Shown here piece after piece: positions 50,487 to 62,600 of a DNA stretch of 64,000 nt. Position numbers and translations under genes: made by a program. Within the stretch, counting starts at the first letter, position 1. The number at the start of each line of letters is the position of its first letter. The notes beneath the pieces are model-generated. The model did not search any database. It was not told where the DNA came from and saw only the letters and a program-made list of their open reading frames with translations. The stretch comes from Tetramitus jugosus (lineage: Eukaryota; Heterolobosea; Eutetramitea; Acrasida; Vahlkampfiidae): NCBI GenBank assembly GCA_937625935.1, contig OW569344.1, positions 1-64,000 of the forward strand, given 5' to 3'.

Positions 50487-51193
50487 CCAACAACAACAAC
50501 AAAAACAAGAATGGAGGGGTTGAAGTTTTCACTGGAACAATTAGCGATTCTTTCATCGTCGATAGATAGGAGTGTTTATGAAAGGCCTTTTATGGTTGCA
50601 ATGGTTGCTTCGCAATATATCGCACAAGAAAACTATAATTCAACAACAATTGCAGCCTGACACATGTGACATACGCACATCTAAACTCGAGGATGAATTG
50701 ATGTAATTTTTTTGGAGAATGATACCTCTTTATTTTCAACCATACGTGCATTTTGACCTATCATATGAACCAGAGAAGGATAGAGTTGGCATCAAACATT
50801 ATATTTTCTATTCTCCTTTTGATATCATTTGAGAAGCAACATGCACACCATTATATTGTTATCAGATTGATGATTGATGAACTATTCACACAATAAACCT
50901 ATTCCACTTATTCATTCACAACAGTATTGTGATGATTTTTTGTTCTGACCTTATTCTTTGTCGTGATGTTGATGACCGGGGTCGAAAGGTCGAACAGAAC
51001 AAAAATGACAGGGGAAGTGCGAACCCAGAATCGTAAAATCTCCAGCCAACAACACCACACAGAAAAAACCCCAACCAACAAAAACAGACAACAACCCTTG
51101 TGAGGAAGAGACTATTCGTTTTCCCCCCCTTTGTCAAACAAACAACAACAACAAAAAACAAACAAATCATCAACTGATAGATTACACATAATC
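50487..51193. other. Intergenic region upstream of the CIPK-type kinase
   Basis: About 700 bp, T-rich with an ACAAACAAACAAC-type leader just before the kinase ATG. No gene or RNA feature was recognised on either strand. Confidence 0.4.
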
Positions 51194-52744
51194 ATGCCAA
51201 AGAGAGTTGAAAAATATCAGCTAGGAAAGACATTGGGTCGTGGAACTTTTAGCAAAGTCAAGTATGCCATTGACACCACCACTAACAAGGCCTATGCCGT
51301 TAAGATTGTTGATAGAAAGATGATTAGAAAGGAGAATATGGAGGCCCAACTCAAGAGAGAAATTGCCATCATGAAGATTTTGAAGCAGGATCACGTTGTT
51401 GGAATGAGAGAGGTGTTACAGAGCAGCAAGCACATTTATATCGTGTTGGAGTTGGTCACTGGTGGTGAATTGTTCGATCGTATTGTACAGGCCAAGAGAT
51501 TTACTGAAGACGTTGCCAGAAAATTCTTCCAGCAGTTGATTACAGGCATTCACTATTGTCACAGTCAAGGAATTGCTCATCGTGATTTGAAGCCAGGTAT
51601 GTTTTCAATGTTTTTTTGCCATTTTTTTTGAAAGGGAACCATGAGCAGCAAAGATTGTTTGGTGTTTGTTCAATGTGTTATGTGATTGTGTTTGGTGGTG
51701 CACAAGTGTACACGTACAGTCATTTCAGCACACAACAACAGCAGCAGTTGTCGATGGCATCCTTTGTGTTTTTGTGTGAATCAATTGTGAGTACAAGGAA
51801 TGTCTGAATATTCACACGCATGCATGCAACAAATAGAAAATTTGCTATTGGATGAGAATGACGATTTGAAGATTTCTGATTTCGGTTTGTCTGCTTTGAG
51901 CAGTGCCAGTGACGGAAGACAAAAGATGTTGATGACTACTTGCGGTACGCCTAATTATGTTGCTCCAGAAGTGTTGCAAGAGAAGGGATACAATGGAAAA
52001 ACAGCTGATGTTTGGTCATGTGGTGTTATTCTCTACGTTATGCTCGCTGGTTTCTTGCCATTCGAGGATGAGACAATGAATGGTCTGTTTGCAAAGATTG
52101 AGACTGGTATCTTCTCTTACCCTAGCCACTTCTCTGCTGATGCCAAGAACTTGATTAGTAGAATGTTGGTTGTTGATCCAAACAAGCGTATCTCTGTGGA
52201 TGACATTATGGCTCACCCATGGTTCAAGAAGGGCTACGTACCATCTACTCAACAAGCTGTCAAGAAGGTTGAAGTCAGCGAGCACATGATTGATAATGCA
52301 GTGTCTGAGACAAAGGAACAAGAACCTACTGCATCCGATCACAGTCAACCAGCTCAAAAGATTAAGCAACTCAATGCGTTTGATTTGGCTAGTGCCCTCA
52401 TGAGTGGTACCATGAATCAATTGGTCAGCTCTGAGAAGGTTAGTATTCGTCGTGAGACACGATTCATGGCTCAAGGAGCTGCATCTGTTGTATTAACTGC
52501 TATGGAAAAGATTCTCGTTCAAATGGGTGCGCACCCTAGTGAAAAGAATGGTGAATTGAAGTGCTTCTTGTCACAAAATGCTCAAGTACTCACATTTAGC
52601 ATTGGTGTGTCTGAAACAAGCGGCGGATTCAGTTTGGTGGAAGTTCGTAGAGGTAAGGGAGACATTCTCGAGTTTAACACCTTCTACAGAAAGTTTGTAA
52701 ATGAACTAGGCTCTGTCGTTGTCTCCCAAAAACCAAAGGAATAA
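51194..52744 (+). CDS. CIPK-type (CBL-interacting) Ser/Thr kinase
   Basis: Exon 1 (51194-51596) and exon 2 (51837-52744) with a 240-nt GTATGT intron give 436 residues. The kinase domain reads LGRGTFSKVKYA, then the ATP Lys in YAVKIVDRK, HRDLKPENLLLDE, DFGLSALS and TCGTPNYVAPEVL. The split falls within HRDLKPEN. Residues about 312-319 (LNAFDLAS) match the NAF motif that binds CBL calcium sensors, followed by a KA1-like end. This is the plant-type CIPK/SnRK3 layout rather than AMPK. CBL proteins bring it to membranes in response to Ca2+. A partner CBL is not in this window. Confidence 0.88.
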
Positions 52745-52835
52745 ATAATGACGCAACCGCCAAAAATTGATTACAGCAAGTTTTTCATCTGATTTGTTAG
52801 CGGCGGAGTCAAGAGCTCACAAGTCGAAGGAAACA

Positions 52836-55127
52836 ATGAACTATGGAGCGGACATGGGCTCTATGCCTCCACCAAACCTGTATCGATCAGGTCCATCATT
52901 TGTAAGTGTATTGGATCAAGTTGTTTCATTTGTGTGTTCATTTGTGGGAAGAACCATTTAAGAAAGATTTTCGAGCTGAGAAGAAAACTAACATGATGAA
53001 CCAACGAACTGTTTATGTGGTGATAACAAATATTGATAGCAAAAAGTGTCCGATTATCAAAATATGTTTGCAGAGAATCCTCATCATCCTTCCTACTCAT
53101 ACAAGTTTTCTCAATCGTACCTGCCTTTGCCTGGTAGACAACCACTCTACTTTCCACCTACCACTCTGGTGAAAAGTGGAAGAGGAGATAAAAACGTGGA
53201 CATTAAAGTTGCAGGAAGTGATCGGTACAAGTTCTTTAAACGACCCCTTGTGGCCAATTTTGAGTTGGAGACACCTGATGTAGTTGGATCACTGTACAGA
53301 GGAACAGACAATGGAGGAGATTATGTACACTCTCATTACTCCCAAGCAAACCATAACAAGCAACATGTTACTTGTAACTCCTCCATACCATCTCAGTCAT
53401 TCGAATCTGAGAGAGAAGAAGATTATCAGGGTTATGTCCGAGATGCATGGACCCAATCGGATTACAGAGAAAATGAAGTTCAAACCGAACCTTTTACGCC
53501 TGAATATGTATTATCCTCTGACGAATCAAATCCTGAGGTATTGGCAATGACTGAGATTACATTCAATGATGGAAGAAATGGAGGTCATATTGGAATGGAG
53601 GAGCTCAAAATAATAGATCGTGTGAGGAGAAGAAGACGAGTTGAGGCTGAATTACCAATGGGTACCGATAAAGAAGCGTTTGATCAGAGAGTTAAGATGC
53701 TCAAGAAATTGGAGATGCAGGAGTGGAATGAGCGAGAACAAGAGATTGCACAAGAACAAAACGAGAGATTAGACATGATTCGAACAATTTTGGAAAATAG
53801 GGAGCTCGAGAAGGAGCTTCAGAATAAGAAAAGAATCGAAGATAGGCGACAACAAATAGAGCAAGATGTTAACAGAAAGATGGTCAAGTTTGAAAAGCGG
53901 AGACAAAAGCATATAAGGAAGATTACAAAAAAGTTTGATAATCCTGAGATGAGATTAAATAAGCGGGATGTACTTCAAGAGTATACATTCTTTGGCTCCA
54001 AAACCTACGCACCTCCACCCAGAGAGGGACGAATAACAGATTTGAACCCAATTGCATATGAAATTAGACCTGCGCTCCTGACAGATCCAATGGGTATTGA
54101 GCAGGTGGAGCAGAGACAGATATCAAAGATGATGGATCAAGGAACTCAGATTGATAAACCATTGCTCAATCAGAAGCCAGTTAACTCAAAGGAACGAAAA
54201 GTATTGGAAATACATAAGCACATTGAGAATGCTAGGCGACAAGTAGAAATTGAGAAGAATCAGATTGACTTGCGGGCAGAAAAACTTCAACAATTGCATG
54301 ATATATACAAAGCTCCCCCAAAGGTCGTCAGACCACCTACTCCTCAACTTTATGACTCTGATGACGAAAACGACCAAGAAGAGGACTCTCACAACTCTGC
54401 TATTCTACTACAACGGTTATTGAGAGGAAGAGCCGTTCAATGTGAGTTTGACGAAGGTAAGGAGAGGAGTTTATCTCTTATCCGAGAGCTTCAAGGAGTG
54501 GAAGAAGCAAAGGATAAGGAGCGAGTTGCGAGGAGGAAGCTAGGGGAGTCTCCTGTGCAAACACAAGGTCGGGAGCAAGAGAAGAATTATAAAGGAACGG
54601 AGATGGTATCAACAACTCATTTATCATCAGTCATTGATGCAATCCAAGGAAAACTTGTATCGAGTGCTCTCGACTATCTAGCCAAGGAATTGATTAGAGC
54701 AAGGGAGATGAAGAAAATTCATTCATGGGCACAGGAGGCCGAGGAGGAGAGATACCATAGAGAACAAGAAGAATTGGAGAGAAGAAGAACTGAGGAATTG
54801 GAGAGAAAGGAGAGAGAAGAAAGATTCAATTTGACAATAGGAACATACCATGAGACAAGTGAAGCTTATTTGTACGATATTATGAATGAAGCTGTGCTGT
54901 CACATGCAAGAGAGAAGGCAATGAAGAAGGTGCAAGAATTATCGGAACGAACGAGGGAAAGGACGAAAGAGATGGACGACGAGGCAGAAATTAGAGAAGT
55001 AGTCGCTCTATTCCTGATACCACATGTTCAAAGAGATCTATTGCGGAAGAAGGCTGAATTGGAGCAAGCCAAGGTAGTCAAAGCAGTGCACGATATCCTT
55101 ACCAACACGAAATATAGCCTAATGTAA
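52836..55127 (+). CDS. CFAP91: CFAP91/MAATS1 ciliary spoke-associated protein
   Basis: Exon 1 (52836-52901) and exon 2 (53040-55127), with a 138-nt GTAAGT...ATAG intron, give 717 residues. Exon 1 reads MNYGADMGSM. Exon 2 holds the CFAP91 landmarks: VAGSDRYKFFKRPL, WTQSDYRENEVQTEPFTPEY, then MEELKIIDRVRRRR, LPMGTDKEAFDQRV and long charged helices. The C-terminal half is coiled coil with Glu/Arg repeats. CFAP91 is part of the calmodulin- and spoke-associated complex at the base of radial spokes in motile cilia. Its presence suggests the organism can build a flagellum. The exon-1 assignment is less sure than the rest. Confidence 0.87.
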
Positions 55128-55157
55128 ATATAGCATTTTGTATCATCTACTCGCGCT

Positions 55158-56981
55158 TTATTCCTCTTGCGTAAACACGCTCTCCTTATTCAGATGAGCT
55201 GTGGATTCGAGCAGGTGCCCTAGACTCGAGTTCATTCTCTCTAAGTTGACATCTGGAAAACAGTTGTGCAGCCAAAACGGCAGGTCACTCTTCACGTTCC
55301 AAACACCTGGATTGATATACACCCATGAGTGCAAGTACAAATAGAGCTCGTGTGGTTCAACTGGATGAATACTCTCTTCGATGCACTCCTTGCACATTGG
55401 ATCATATGTTGGTGGTGGTGGTGATGAGGTAGAAGCAGGAGTTGCATCAACATTCTCGCTTGTCGAGGCTTCTTTCTGATTCTCTTCTTCGCGATTCTCA
55501 TGCGTCGATTGTTCATTCGTTTGATTACTCTTGTCAGAACGTTTCTCATATTCCTTATGAACACGTTGCTTTCTATTTCTATTCTCCTTGATATTCGCAT
55601 TGCCAGTCTCCACTTGCACAGTCTTAAAATCAATTGTCTCAACGCCTGGCATCTCAGACTGCACAGACAGACCATCACCACCATTTTCACTCGTCTTTTG
55701 TCTCTTTGCCGCGCTATTCTGCTTTGTTTCTTCAATTTTACGTTTCCGATCCGTTCTCACTCGTTCTGCATCGAATCCATAGCATGGATCATTTGCAATC
55801 GGATGACCCAGAGATTGGAGATGCACTCGGATCTGATGCGTTCTGCCTGTAATCGGCCTGCACAACAACAATGATAAATCATTGACTGGATCATAGGCAA
55901 CCAATGAGAAGCATGTCTTGGCAGTGTACTTTCCCATGGTGTCATTTGCTTCCCAGATGCCACATCTCCTGTCTTTTGCCCAAATTTTCGTATCGCACTC
56001 ATACACTTTATTCTCTGTCATTTGGTCACCATTCACACCGGTATCTCTACTACTACTACTACTACTGCTCGTATCATCATTCGAATTTGCACTATGATCG
56101 GAAAGGGACCATTTTCCACTCACAATAGCGACATACACCTTCTTAATCTCATTTCTAGTCATTTGAGCAGTCAATTGCTGAGAATACTCCTTTGTTTTAC
56201 TAATGATCAATATACCTGACGTAATTCTATCCAATCTATGAATTGGATACAGTTCACCTTCATTTTGCTCATCACCATCATCATCATTACTCTTACCATC
56301 ATCACTCTTATTCTTGCGACTTACCATGATTGACTCATTTTGCAACAAGTATGTCAAGGAATTTTTTCGATATCGACCACATGGGTGAACAGGCAGAGAA
56401 GCAGGTTTATCAACCACAATGATACCCTCATTGTCGCATGGTATGATGTTGACTGAAGTGTTGAGAATGGGTAGTTCATGTCGGTGCAATCGATGACACA
56501 GCAGTTCATTGGGCCGTATGACTCGATCCGCTGTAATTTTTTGACCGTTGATAGTTATCCTTGAAAGTTCAATGGCGCGTCGGACATATTCGTCGGTGTA
56601 ATAGGAAAATTCTTTGAGGTACATTTGGAGGGCGGTCATGCCGACCCAGCGTCCCTTTGCGTGGGACTTGTAGTCAAAGTAGTATGGTTTCACGTAGCGC
56701 AGACCATGTTTGAAATAAAAATCTTTGGTTTCAGTGTCGTCACTGTGTTGTGGAATGATGCATGTCTCGGTTGACTGTTGTTGAAGTTGAGCATCCTCAG
56801 TTTTATGATCAGTACGGATCATTGTTGTTGCTGGTGTGCTTGTTTGTTGTTGTTGATCTTGCTTGTTTGATGTGTTCATTTGTTTTTTTGTTGTGTTGGC
56901 GATGGTTCGAAGCAGGGAACGAAATGGTGAAACATAACCGCAAAGATACAATCTTGAGATGCTTTCTTTTCCTCTTCTCAT
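55158..56981 (-). CDS. RluA-type pseudouridine synthase (RPUSD2/Pus9-like)
   Basis: The open frame begins with a TTG at 56993; the ATG at 56981 gives 607 residues. The N-terminal region is basic and Gln-rich (targeting-like). An S4-like part (AIELSRITINGQK, RVIRPNELLCHRLHRHELP) precedes the catalytic domain: GIIVVDKPASLPVHPCGRY, the catalytic Asp in PIHRLDRITSGIL, and GRTHQIRVHLQSLGHPI. This fits the RluA family member acting on cytosolic or mitochondrial tRNAs or mRNAs (RPUSD2/Pus8-Pus9 group). An inserted low-complexity segment and a long acidic/basic C-terminal region of about 180 residues are unusual. It converges with CFAP91, 30 bp apart. Confidence 0.88.
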   Translation of the reverse strand: MRRGKESISRLYLCGYVSPFRSLLRTIANTTKKQMNTSNKQDQQQQTSTPATTMIRTDHKTEDAQLQQQSTETCIIPQHSDDTETKDFYFKHGLRYVKPYYFDYKSHAKGRWVGMTALQMYLKEFSYYTDEYVRRAIELSRITINGQKITADRVIRPNELLCHRLHRHELPILNTSVNIIPCDNEGIIVVDKPASLPVHPCGRYRKNSLTYLLQNESIMVSRKNKSDDGKSNDDDGDEQNEGELYPIHRLDRITSGILIISKTKEYSQQLTAQMTRNEIKKVYVAIVSGKWSLSDHSANSNDDTSSSSSSSRDTGVNGDQMTENKVYECDTKIWAKDRRCGIWEANDTMGKYTAKTCFSLVAYDPVNDLSLLLCRPITGRTHQIRVHLQSLGHPIANDPCYGFDAERVRTDRKRKIEETKQNSAAKRQKTSENGGDGLSVQSEMPGVETIDFKTVQVETGNANIKENRNRKQRVHKEYEKRSDKSNQTNEQSTHENREEENQKEASTSENVDATPASTSSPPPPTYDPMCKECIEESIHPVEPHELYLYLHSWVYINPGVWNVKSDLPFWLHNCFPDVNLERMNSSLGHLLESTAHLNKESVFTQEE

Positions 56982-57053
56982 TGTGTTTCTCAAAACACAA
57001 TGCTTCTCTGTGACAAAGCAACACCGATTTCACAAAACAAGGTGAAGTAAAAA

Positions 57054-57172
57054 GCCTACATTACTGAGGGTTCTCGAGTAGTCTCCTATCTCAATACTAA
57101 CTCAGCCAGATGGTGCTTAACTTCTCTATTCGAAATGGGAAGAGGTGGTTCCACCATTGTATGAACGTAGAC
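57054..57172 (-). rRNA. 5S ribosomal RNA, copy 2
   Basis: A 119-nt copy from 57172 down to 57054 that reads the same as copy 3 along its length. Its 3' end (AATGTAGGC) pairs fully with the 5' end. A T run follows at 57049-57053. It is oriented away from copy 3, about 1.0 kb apart, so the two form a large inverted pair with the shared upstream elements facing each other. Confidence 0.95.
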
Positions 57173-57221
57173 ATTAACAATGTTTTTACACAGATTTTGG
57201 CCGTTTGGGCCGAAATTAGAT
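57173..57221 (-). promoter_or_regulatory. 49-bp conserved element upstream of 5S copy 2
   Basis: Same position and length as the elements of the other two copies. The 28 bases next to the gene are identical to those of copy 3 and differ from copy 1 at two positions. Confidence 0.65.
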
Positions 57222-57310
57222 GGAGTTGATTGGGATACTTGCTGAGGGTTTCTTTAGCTGAGAAACCATTTTTATTGGATGAACTATCCTTTCATTTTAT
57301 TGACCTAAAA
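57222..57310. repeat. Duplicated 5S upstream block
   Basis: Related to 46257-46342. The block at 57268-57310 is nearly identical to 46300-46342 and ends TTTATTGACCTAAAA on the plus strand. It is not found upstream of copy 3. Confidence 0.65.
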
Positions 57311-57505
57311 AGTCTTTTCACATTTTTTGCCGGCTTCAGCTGAGCTTCTTCATGCAACTGTGCACGGATGATGGCACAAAATCTACAATACAGGCCTAAC
57401 TAGTGTGTCTGGTGTCATTTTGAAGAGGAGAGCGTATTACACTTTCTCATCCGCTGCCCAGAGCAGTGAAAAAGAGGAGCTTACTCGCCATGACAGATAG
57501 TCGAC

Positions 57506-58122
57506 TCAATGGGATGAAAAAGACAATAGATGCCAAGAAAACCAAAATTTGTGATTAAGCACGAATAGTGCGAAGCGGAGGTGTCTCACAACCCTCCACA
57601 AACGATTCCCTGTTGAGTGCGAGGAAGCAAAAAGAGTAAGGAACGAACTGGTACAGGAATCCACGACCACACTAGACAAGATCTGATTTGACGACGTGAT
57701 ATGTATCGATATGAAACTCTTGCTCCATGTCTCATCCGTTACCTTCATTTCTAGCGATGAAGAGAGTCTTTGGTTTGTATCTTCCTTGTAAGATGAATAG
57801 GTGATGAAGGGTGTCGATACACCTCCTCTTCGCCCTGTTCACGAATGTTCTAGCTTTCTTTTCCACCGTGACCTTCTTCACTCCGTTCATTCCCAAACCC
57901 TTTGTTACTTGTTCCGCTCCTTCATTATCCACACCCATCATACCTAGGAGACACTCTTTTCTTGTCTTTCGGGGTCCGTCCCTTTACCTGCCACAACATT
58001 ATCAAACCATCGGTTGATTTGTTGTTTATGATGGATACCCAGCGTGTCAAGTTCTTTCCCGACCGACAAAGCCAGCTTTTCACGAGAGAAACTGCATGAA
58101 AGGCAAAGAAGATGCCATACAA
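57506..58122 (-). pseudogene. Possible decayed gene between the inverted 5S pair
   Basis: Minus-strand frames read protein-like in succession: REKLALSVGKELDTLGIHHK and INRWFDNVVAGKGTDPERQE (near 58080-57960), then GLGMNGVKKVTVEKKARTFV and RAKRRCIDTLHHLFILQGRY (57941-57732), then ETWSKSFISIHITSSNQ (57725-57670). Stops and frame changes separate them. No domain was recognised. It could be a gene remnant or part of a mobile element. Confidence 0.25.
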
Positions 58123-58144
58123 AAATGTTCTCAGTTACGACTCC

Positions 58145-58193
58145 ATCTAACTTCGGCCGACCCTGCCAAAATCTGTGTAAAAACATTGTTAAT
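58145..58193 (+). promoter_or_regulatory. 49-bp conserved element upstream of 5S copy 3
   Basis: Inverted counterpart of the elements at 46208-46256 and 57173-57221. The inner 28 bases are identical to copy 2, while the outer 20 bases vary. Conservation beyond the transcribed region suggests function. Confidence 0.65.
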
Positions 58194-58312
58194 GTCTACG
58201 TTCATACAATGGTGGAACCACCTCTTCCCATTTCGAATAGAGAAGTTAAGCACCATCTGGCTGAGTTAGTATTGAGATAGGAGACTACTCGAGAACCCTC
58301 AGTAATGTAGGC
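58194..58312 (+). rRNA. 5S ribosomal RNA, copy 3
   Basis: A 119-nt copy starting GTCTACGTTCATAC and ending AATGTAGGC, followed by TTTTT. Helix I ends pair fully. It contains the conserved AAGTTAAGCACC core of eukaryotic 5S with the internal Pol III control region. Divergent from copy 2. Confidence 0.95.
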
Positions 58313-59664
58313 TTTTTACTTAGCCTTGCTCTTGTAACTGTGGGCTTTTGTTTGTTTTCTGGAATTAGGAGCCAAAAGCCTGGTATTCCTAGAAGCAAGC
58401 ACTATGAGTTTACTACTCACAATAACAACAGTGAATCGAAGAGTGGGAAAGCCATTTAATCATACAGTATTGGGTGGTTAGTGGTGAGAACAGCTTTCCA
58501 CCCAATTCCCTCTTCTGATCGATCTTGATGTCATTTTGTTAGATTCCGTTTGAACCATTGAACAGCCTAAAACCGACTCTGGTCGCTTCGTTGAGAAGAA
58601 AGTTGCAAAATGAGAGAGCGTTCAGAAAGTTCTCAAGACAATTGATGCTAGTACAATACCTCATTTATGGGGAGTCAGTGGATTGGTTGTATACCCATTC
58701 CCACATGGTTTATGAAATTGAGTGGTGAGAAGAAAGAGCAAGTGACAAGCCCAAACTGTGAGTTACACACCTCGATGAGTTGAGTGTGTAACAATTCCGA
58801 GTGAATCTTCTTCACTGGCAATCTCATACATGTCGGTCTCGGTGTTTTATATGACCAAAGATGCGGACTCGGACAGCTTTGTACACTCAACCTGGTTAAG
58901 ATTTGGACAACCGATCATCGAAACGACTCTTCCATTGAGACACGCGTAAAAAATTTACCAAATGTATTCAGGTAAACGTGTCAGCCCAAAGCACAACACC
59001 ACCATAAATAATCAAGGGGAGTAACTCCGATCGCACAATTTTTCTTTTTCTCCTGCTGCAACTCTAACGTTTGACATTTGTGTTGGGCATATTGCTGTGA
59101 GATGGACCCATGCATGGTTGTAAAGGTAGCTAGCTATCACTCATCACATGTCTAATAGGACTTCCTCTCACCAAGAAGGGGAACAGCCCGGCTTATTAGG
59201 GACGTTAAACAGGCAACCGAGACCTAAACGATAGGGTGATCCCTCTTCTAGTTACACCTAAAAACATATTGAAGCTCGAGTTGTTGTTGCTACCTACCAC
59301 ACAGCCAGTACCCAACCTCTATTTCAACTTAATCCTCCTCAAGCGACACCACTCGTTTTCTTTGTGTGTCCACAACTCCCCAAAAAAAAGAAGAAGAAAC
59401 ACTTTTGTGCAACAACGGACGGACGTTTTATTAGAAGAGTCAACAATTATTGAAAGCTGTTGTCACACAACAAACAAACAACAAACAAACGACACCACAC
59501 TCCGCAACATCCAACAACATCCAACAATAACACCAGCGTGTTTTGCGTTTTTTCTCCAAAAGTTAGAAAACAAGCTAAATTAATTATTACATAGCCAATT
59601 AACAACAACAACAGCAACAAAGAAGAACAACCATACATATACATATACATACAATAATCAAATC
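58313..59664. other. Long intergenic region upstream of the RWP-RK gene
   Basis: About 1.35 kb with no convincing gene. Short frames (for example 58675-58890 minus and 59236-59583 plus) have no recognisable motif. The last 150 bp form an AC-rich leader with CAACAACAACAGC-type runs before the ATG at 59665. No tRNA was recognised. Confidence 0.45.
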
Positions 59665-62600
59665 ATGTCGCTCAGTGAATATGTGAAGAGAGATGACTTG
59701 CGAGAACTGTATCACTATCCAATGAAGGAAGCCAGCAAGAGACTAGGTGTATCAGAGAGCTCACTGCGTAATATTTGTCGAAAGCATGGCGTGGATCGAT
59801 GGCCCTACAGAAAGGTACGTTTCTTCTAACAAAAAGCTTATTTTCCGTGTGTTTGACACCAGACAGTTTTTGGTCTGTCATGTGTGTACGGTTTTTTTGG
59901 CGCGCAATGCACTCACACTTTTTTTCAACGCACTGTTTGCTACATGTATTGTATACTCGTGATATGTATAGTTTCAACAATTGGATGCGCACATTGAGTC
60001 ACTCAAATGTGTTGATTCGCATCAGTCACAAACAATTGAAGAAAGTGTGAGAACCAATGAGATGATTTCGAGTCTCGAAGGCGCGCGAAAAATTTTGGAG
60101 AATGAGCCCAATATCTCACTCGAAATTGCAATCATCAAGGCCAACAGATTGTTGCAACAAAACAATCGACCACATCATCATTTTGCGGTTGATGAGTTGC
60201 CTGCATTGCAACAACCTAATGCATCCACCACAACTACAGCTACAGCTACAGCTACAGTATCATCCAATGATGAATCACCATTGTCACCTTCATCAATCAA
60301 CAACAACAATAGTGGTGGTGCGGTGACGACTAATAATGTTAATAATGCGAATAATGGCAATAACAACAACAACAACAACAATAGTGGAAGCAATCGTCCT
60401 TACTTTTTAAACTTTTTAAAGATTGAAACCAATCAAAACAATCAGAACAATCATGTCAACAACAATAACAACAACAATAACAATACCATGATGCTCAATC
60501 ATCATCATCATCATAATAATAATCAAAGTACAGGCATTGTCAATAAGCCTCGCAGTTATAGTGCTGGTCCTTCCACCTATCACCACCCATCTTCTTATCA
60601 ATCACTGCAGCAACAACAACAAAAATTGCAGCAGCAACAACAACAGTTGCAACACTTGTTGATCAACAGACAATCTCAACAACAGCCACAGCAGCAGCAA
60701 CAACAACAACAGAATGGAACGAGAGCATACTCTGCACCAACACCTACCACTACCTCTGCTACTTCTCTATCATCATCACCCTCATCATCACCTACTTCAA
60801 CAAGTGTGAACAACAATTCATCTACTGCTACAGCTACTACTACTTCTGCCAATCCAATGCTCGAATTTTCAAGCATGTTGTCCGATAGTATTGACTTGTT
60901 GAATCGTCACAAGCAGCAACAGCAGCATCAACAACAGCATCAACATCAGCAACAGCAACAGCAACAGCAACAACAACAACAACAGCAGAGTGATCTACAG
61001 CAAGTGAATTCTAGACAGAGACGATCCTACTCTATGAATTCACACTTTCAGAGAGCCACTCCACTCATTCAACAGATTCAGTATCGAAATGCATTGAGTC
61101 AATCACCGATTGATGCATCACACACAAACAACTCTGCAAATGTGAATGCCAATGCTGCTACTACTGCTGCTGCTGTTACTACGACGACGTCTACCTCTCC
61201 TAGGACAACAACACCAACGTCTCCACAGTCATCTCCACTGTCACCTCCCTCACCAATGTCAACCAATGATTACGCATCTCCGTCGACATCTCCACTCTCA
61301 TCCTCACCATCTTCACCATCTTCGATGAGTGGTACGAGAAGAACTCGTTCTCGTTCAGGAAACTCGGCCTACAGTCCATACTATAACAAGACTACGACAA
61401 TGATGTTGAATTTGTTGAGCAATAGTGGCAGTAGCAACAGTAACAATAGCAATCATGTGAACAGTGGTGCTAATAATGGAAATACTCATGGTGCCAGTAG
61501 TCCATCTGCAATTCACAACTCGATGAACAATTTGTCTCTGAATGGTCATCATGAGAGTGCTGACAGTGAAATGAGTGATGCGCAGTCTGTGTATCAGCAA
61601 CAACAACAACAACAGCAGCCACAACAACAGCAGCAACAGCAACAACAGCAAATGTATGGCATGTACTCCCCACTGTCAAACAATGTCAACAATGGTGGCA
61701 ATGGAGCAGTAGCATCGTCCAACAACAACAATGCTGTGATCATGAGTGAGCAACCAATGGATTACAGGTTCCAACCGTTGACACCATCATCGGATGAAGT
61801 GAAATCATTGGGCAGAGGCAGGAGTAAGAGTGATAGACACATTGTGTACAAGTATCATCAAATTGCTGCTCAAGAACAACAGCAACAGCAGCAGCAACAA
61901 CACAATGTCATGCAACAAATGCAGCAACAGCAACAACAGCAACAGCAATCATATGGATTCCCAACAGCAGACAACATGTCATCAATGAATCATATGATGG
62001 CTGGTTTCAACTCGAACATGAATACTTACCAAGTTGCCCCTCAACAGTTCCAACATCAACAGCAGCACACGCAACTCAACAATGGCTCTGCCTACATGTC
62101 GAACTTTAACTTTGGACAGTCGCATCCTGCAGCCATGCAGCAACAGCAACAGCAGTTGCATCAGCACAATTTGGTGCATTATGAAGGAATGCCATCCAAT
62201 ATGCCGGTTTCATTCCAAGCACATAATTTTGTGCAACATGATCAGAATTTGCTCGACTCCTTCTTGCTCAGTTCTGCTCTGGGTAATGGTAGTGAAGAGG
62301 GACATGAGGCCATGATGCTCAGTGATAAGATACCGGAGAGTACTGAAAGTTCAATCATGAGTAGTCTCATTAACAACAACCAGCATGCTCCATCCACATC
62401 TCAGCCACAAGCTCAGAATTTTATACCATCCAATTGGCAACAGGCAGACATCAATTCATTCAACTTTGGCAATGTCGATTCAGCGAATCGTTTAGTTGGT
62501 ACTGATCCATCGAGTTTTATGACAGACCAGTTTGATGAGCTGCCTCAGTTCCACTCATCGTCATCATCCAATGCCATGCTTCAGAGTGGAACAGGATGGC

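Noticed and set aside
52767-52835. N-terminal extension of CFAP91 upstream of 52836
   Set aside because: It begins with TTG directly after the kinase stop and has no ATG; a start at 52836 is more natural.
58313-59664. tRNA or other RNA gene in the long intergenic region
   Set aside because: No B-box with a fitting A-box was recognised by eye on either strand; a tRNA scan would settle it.
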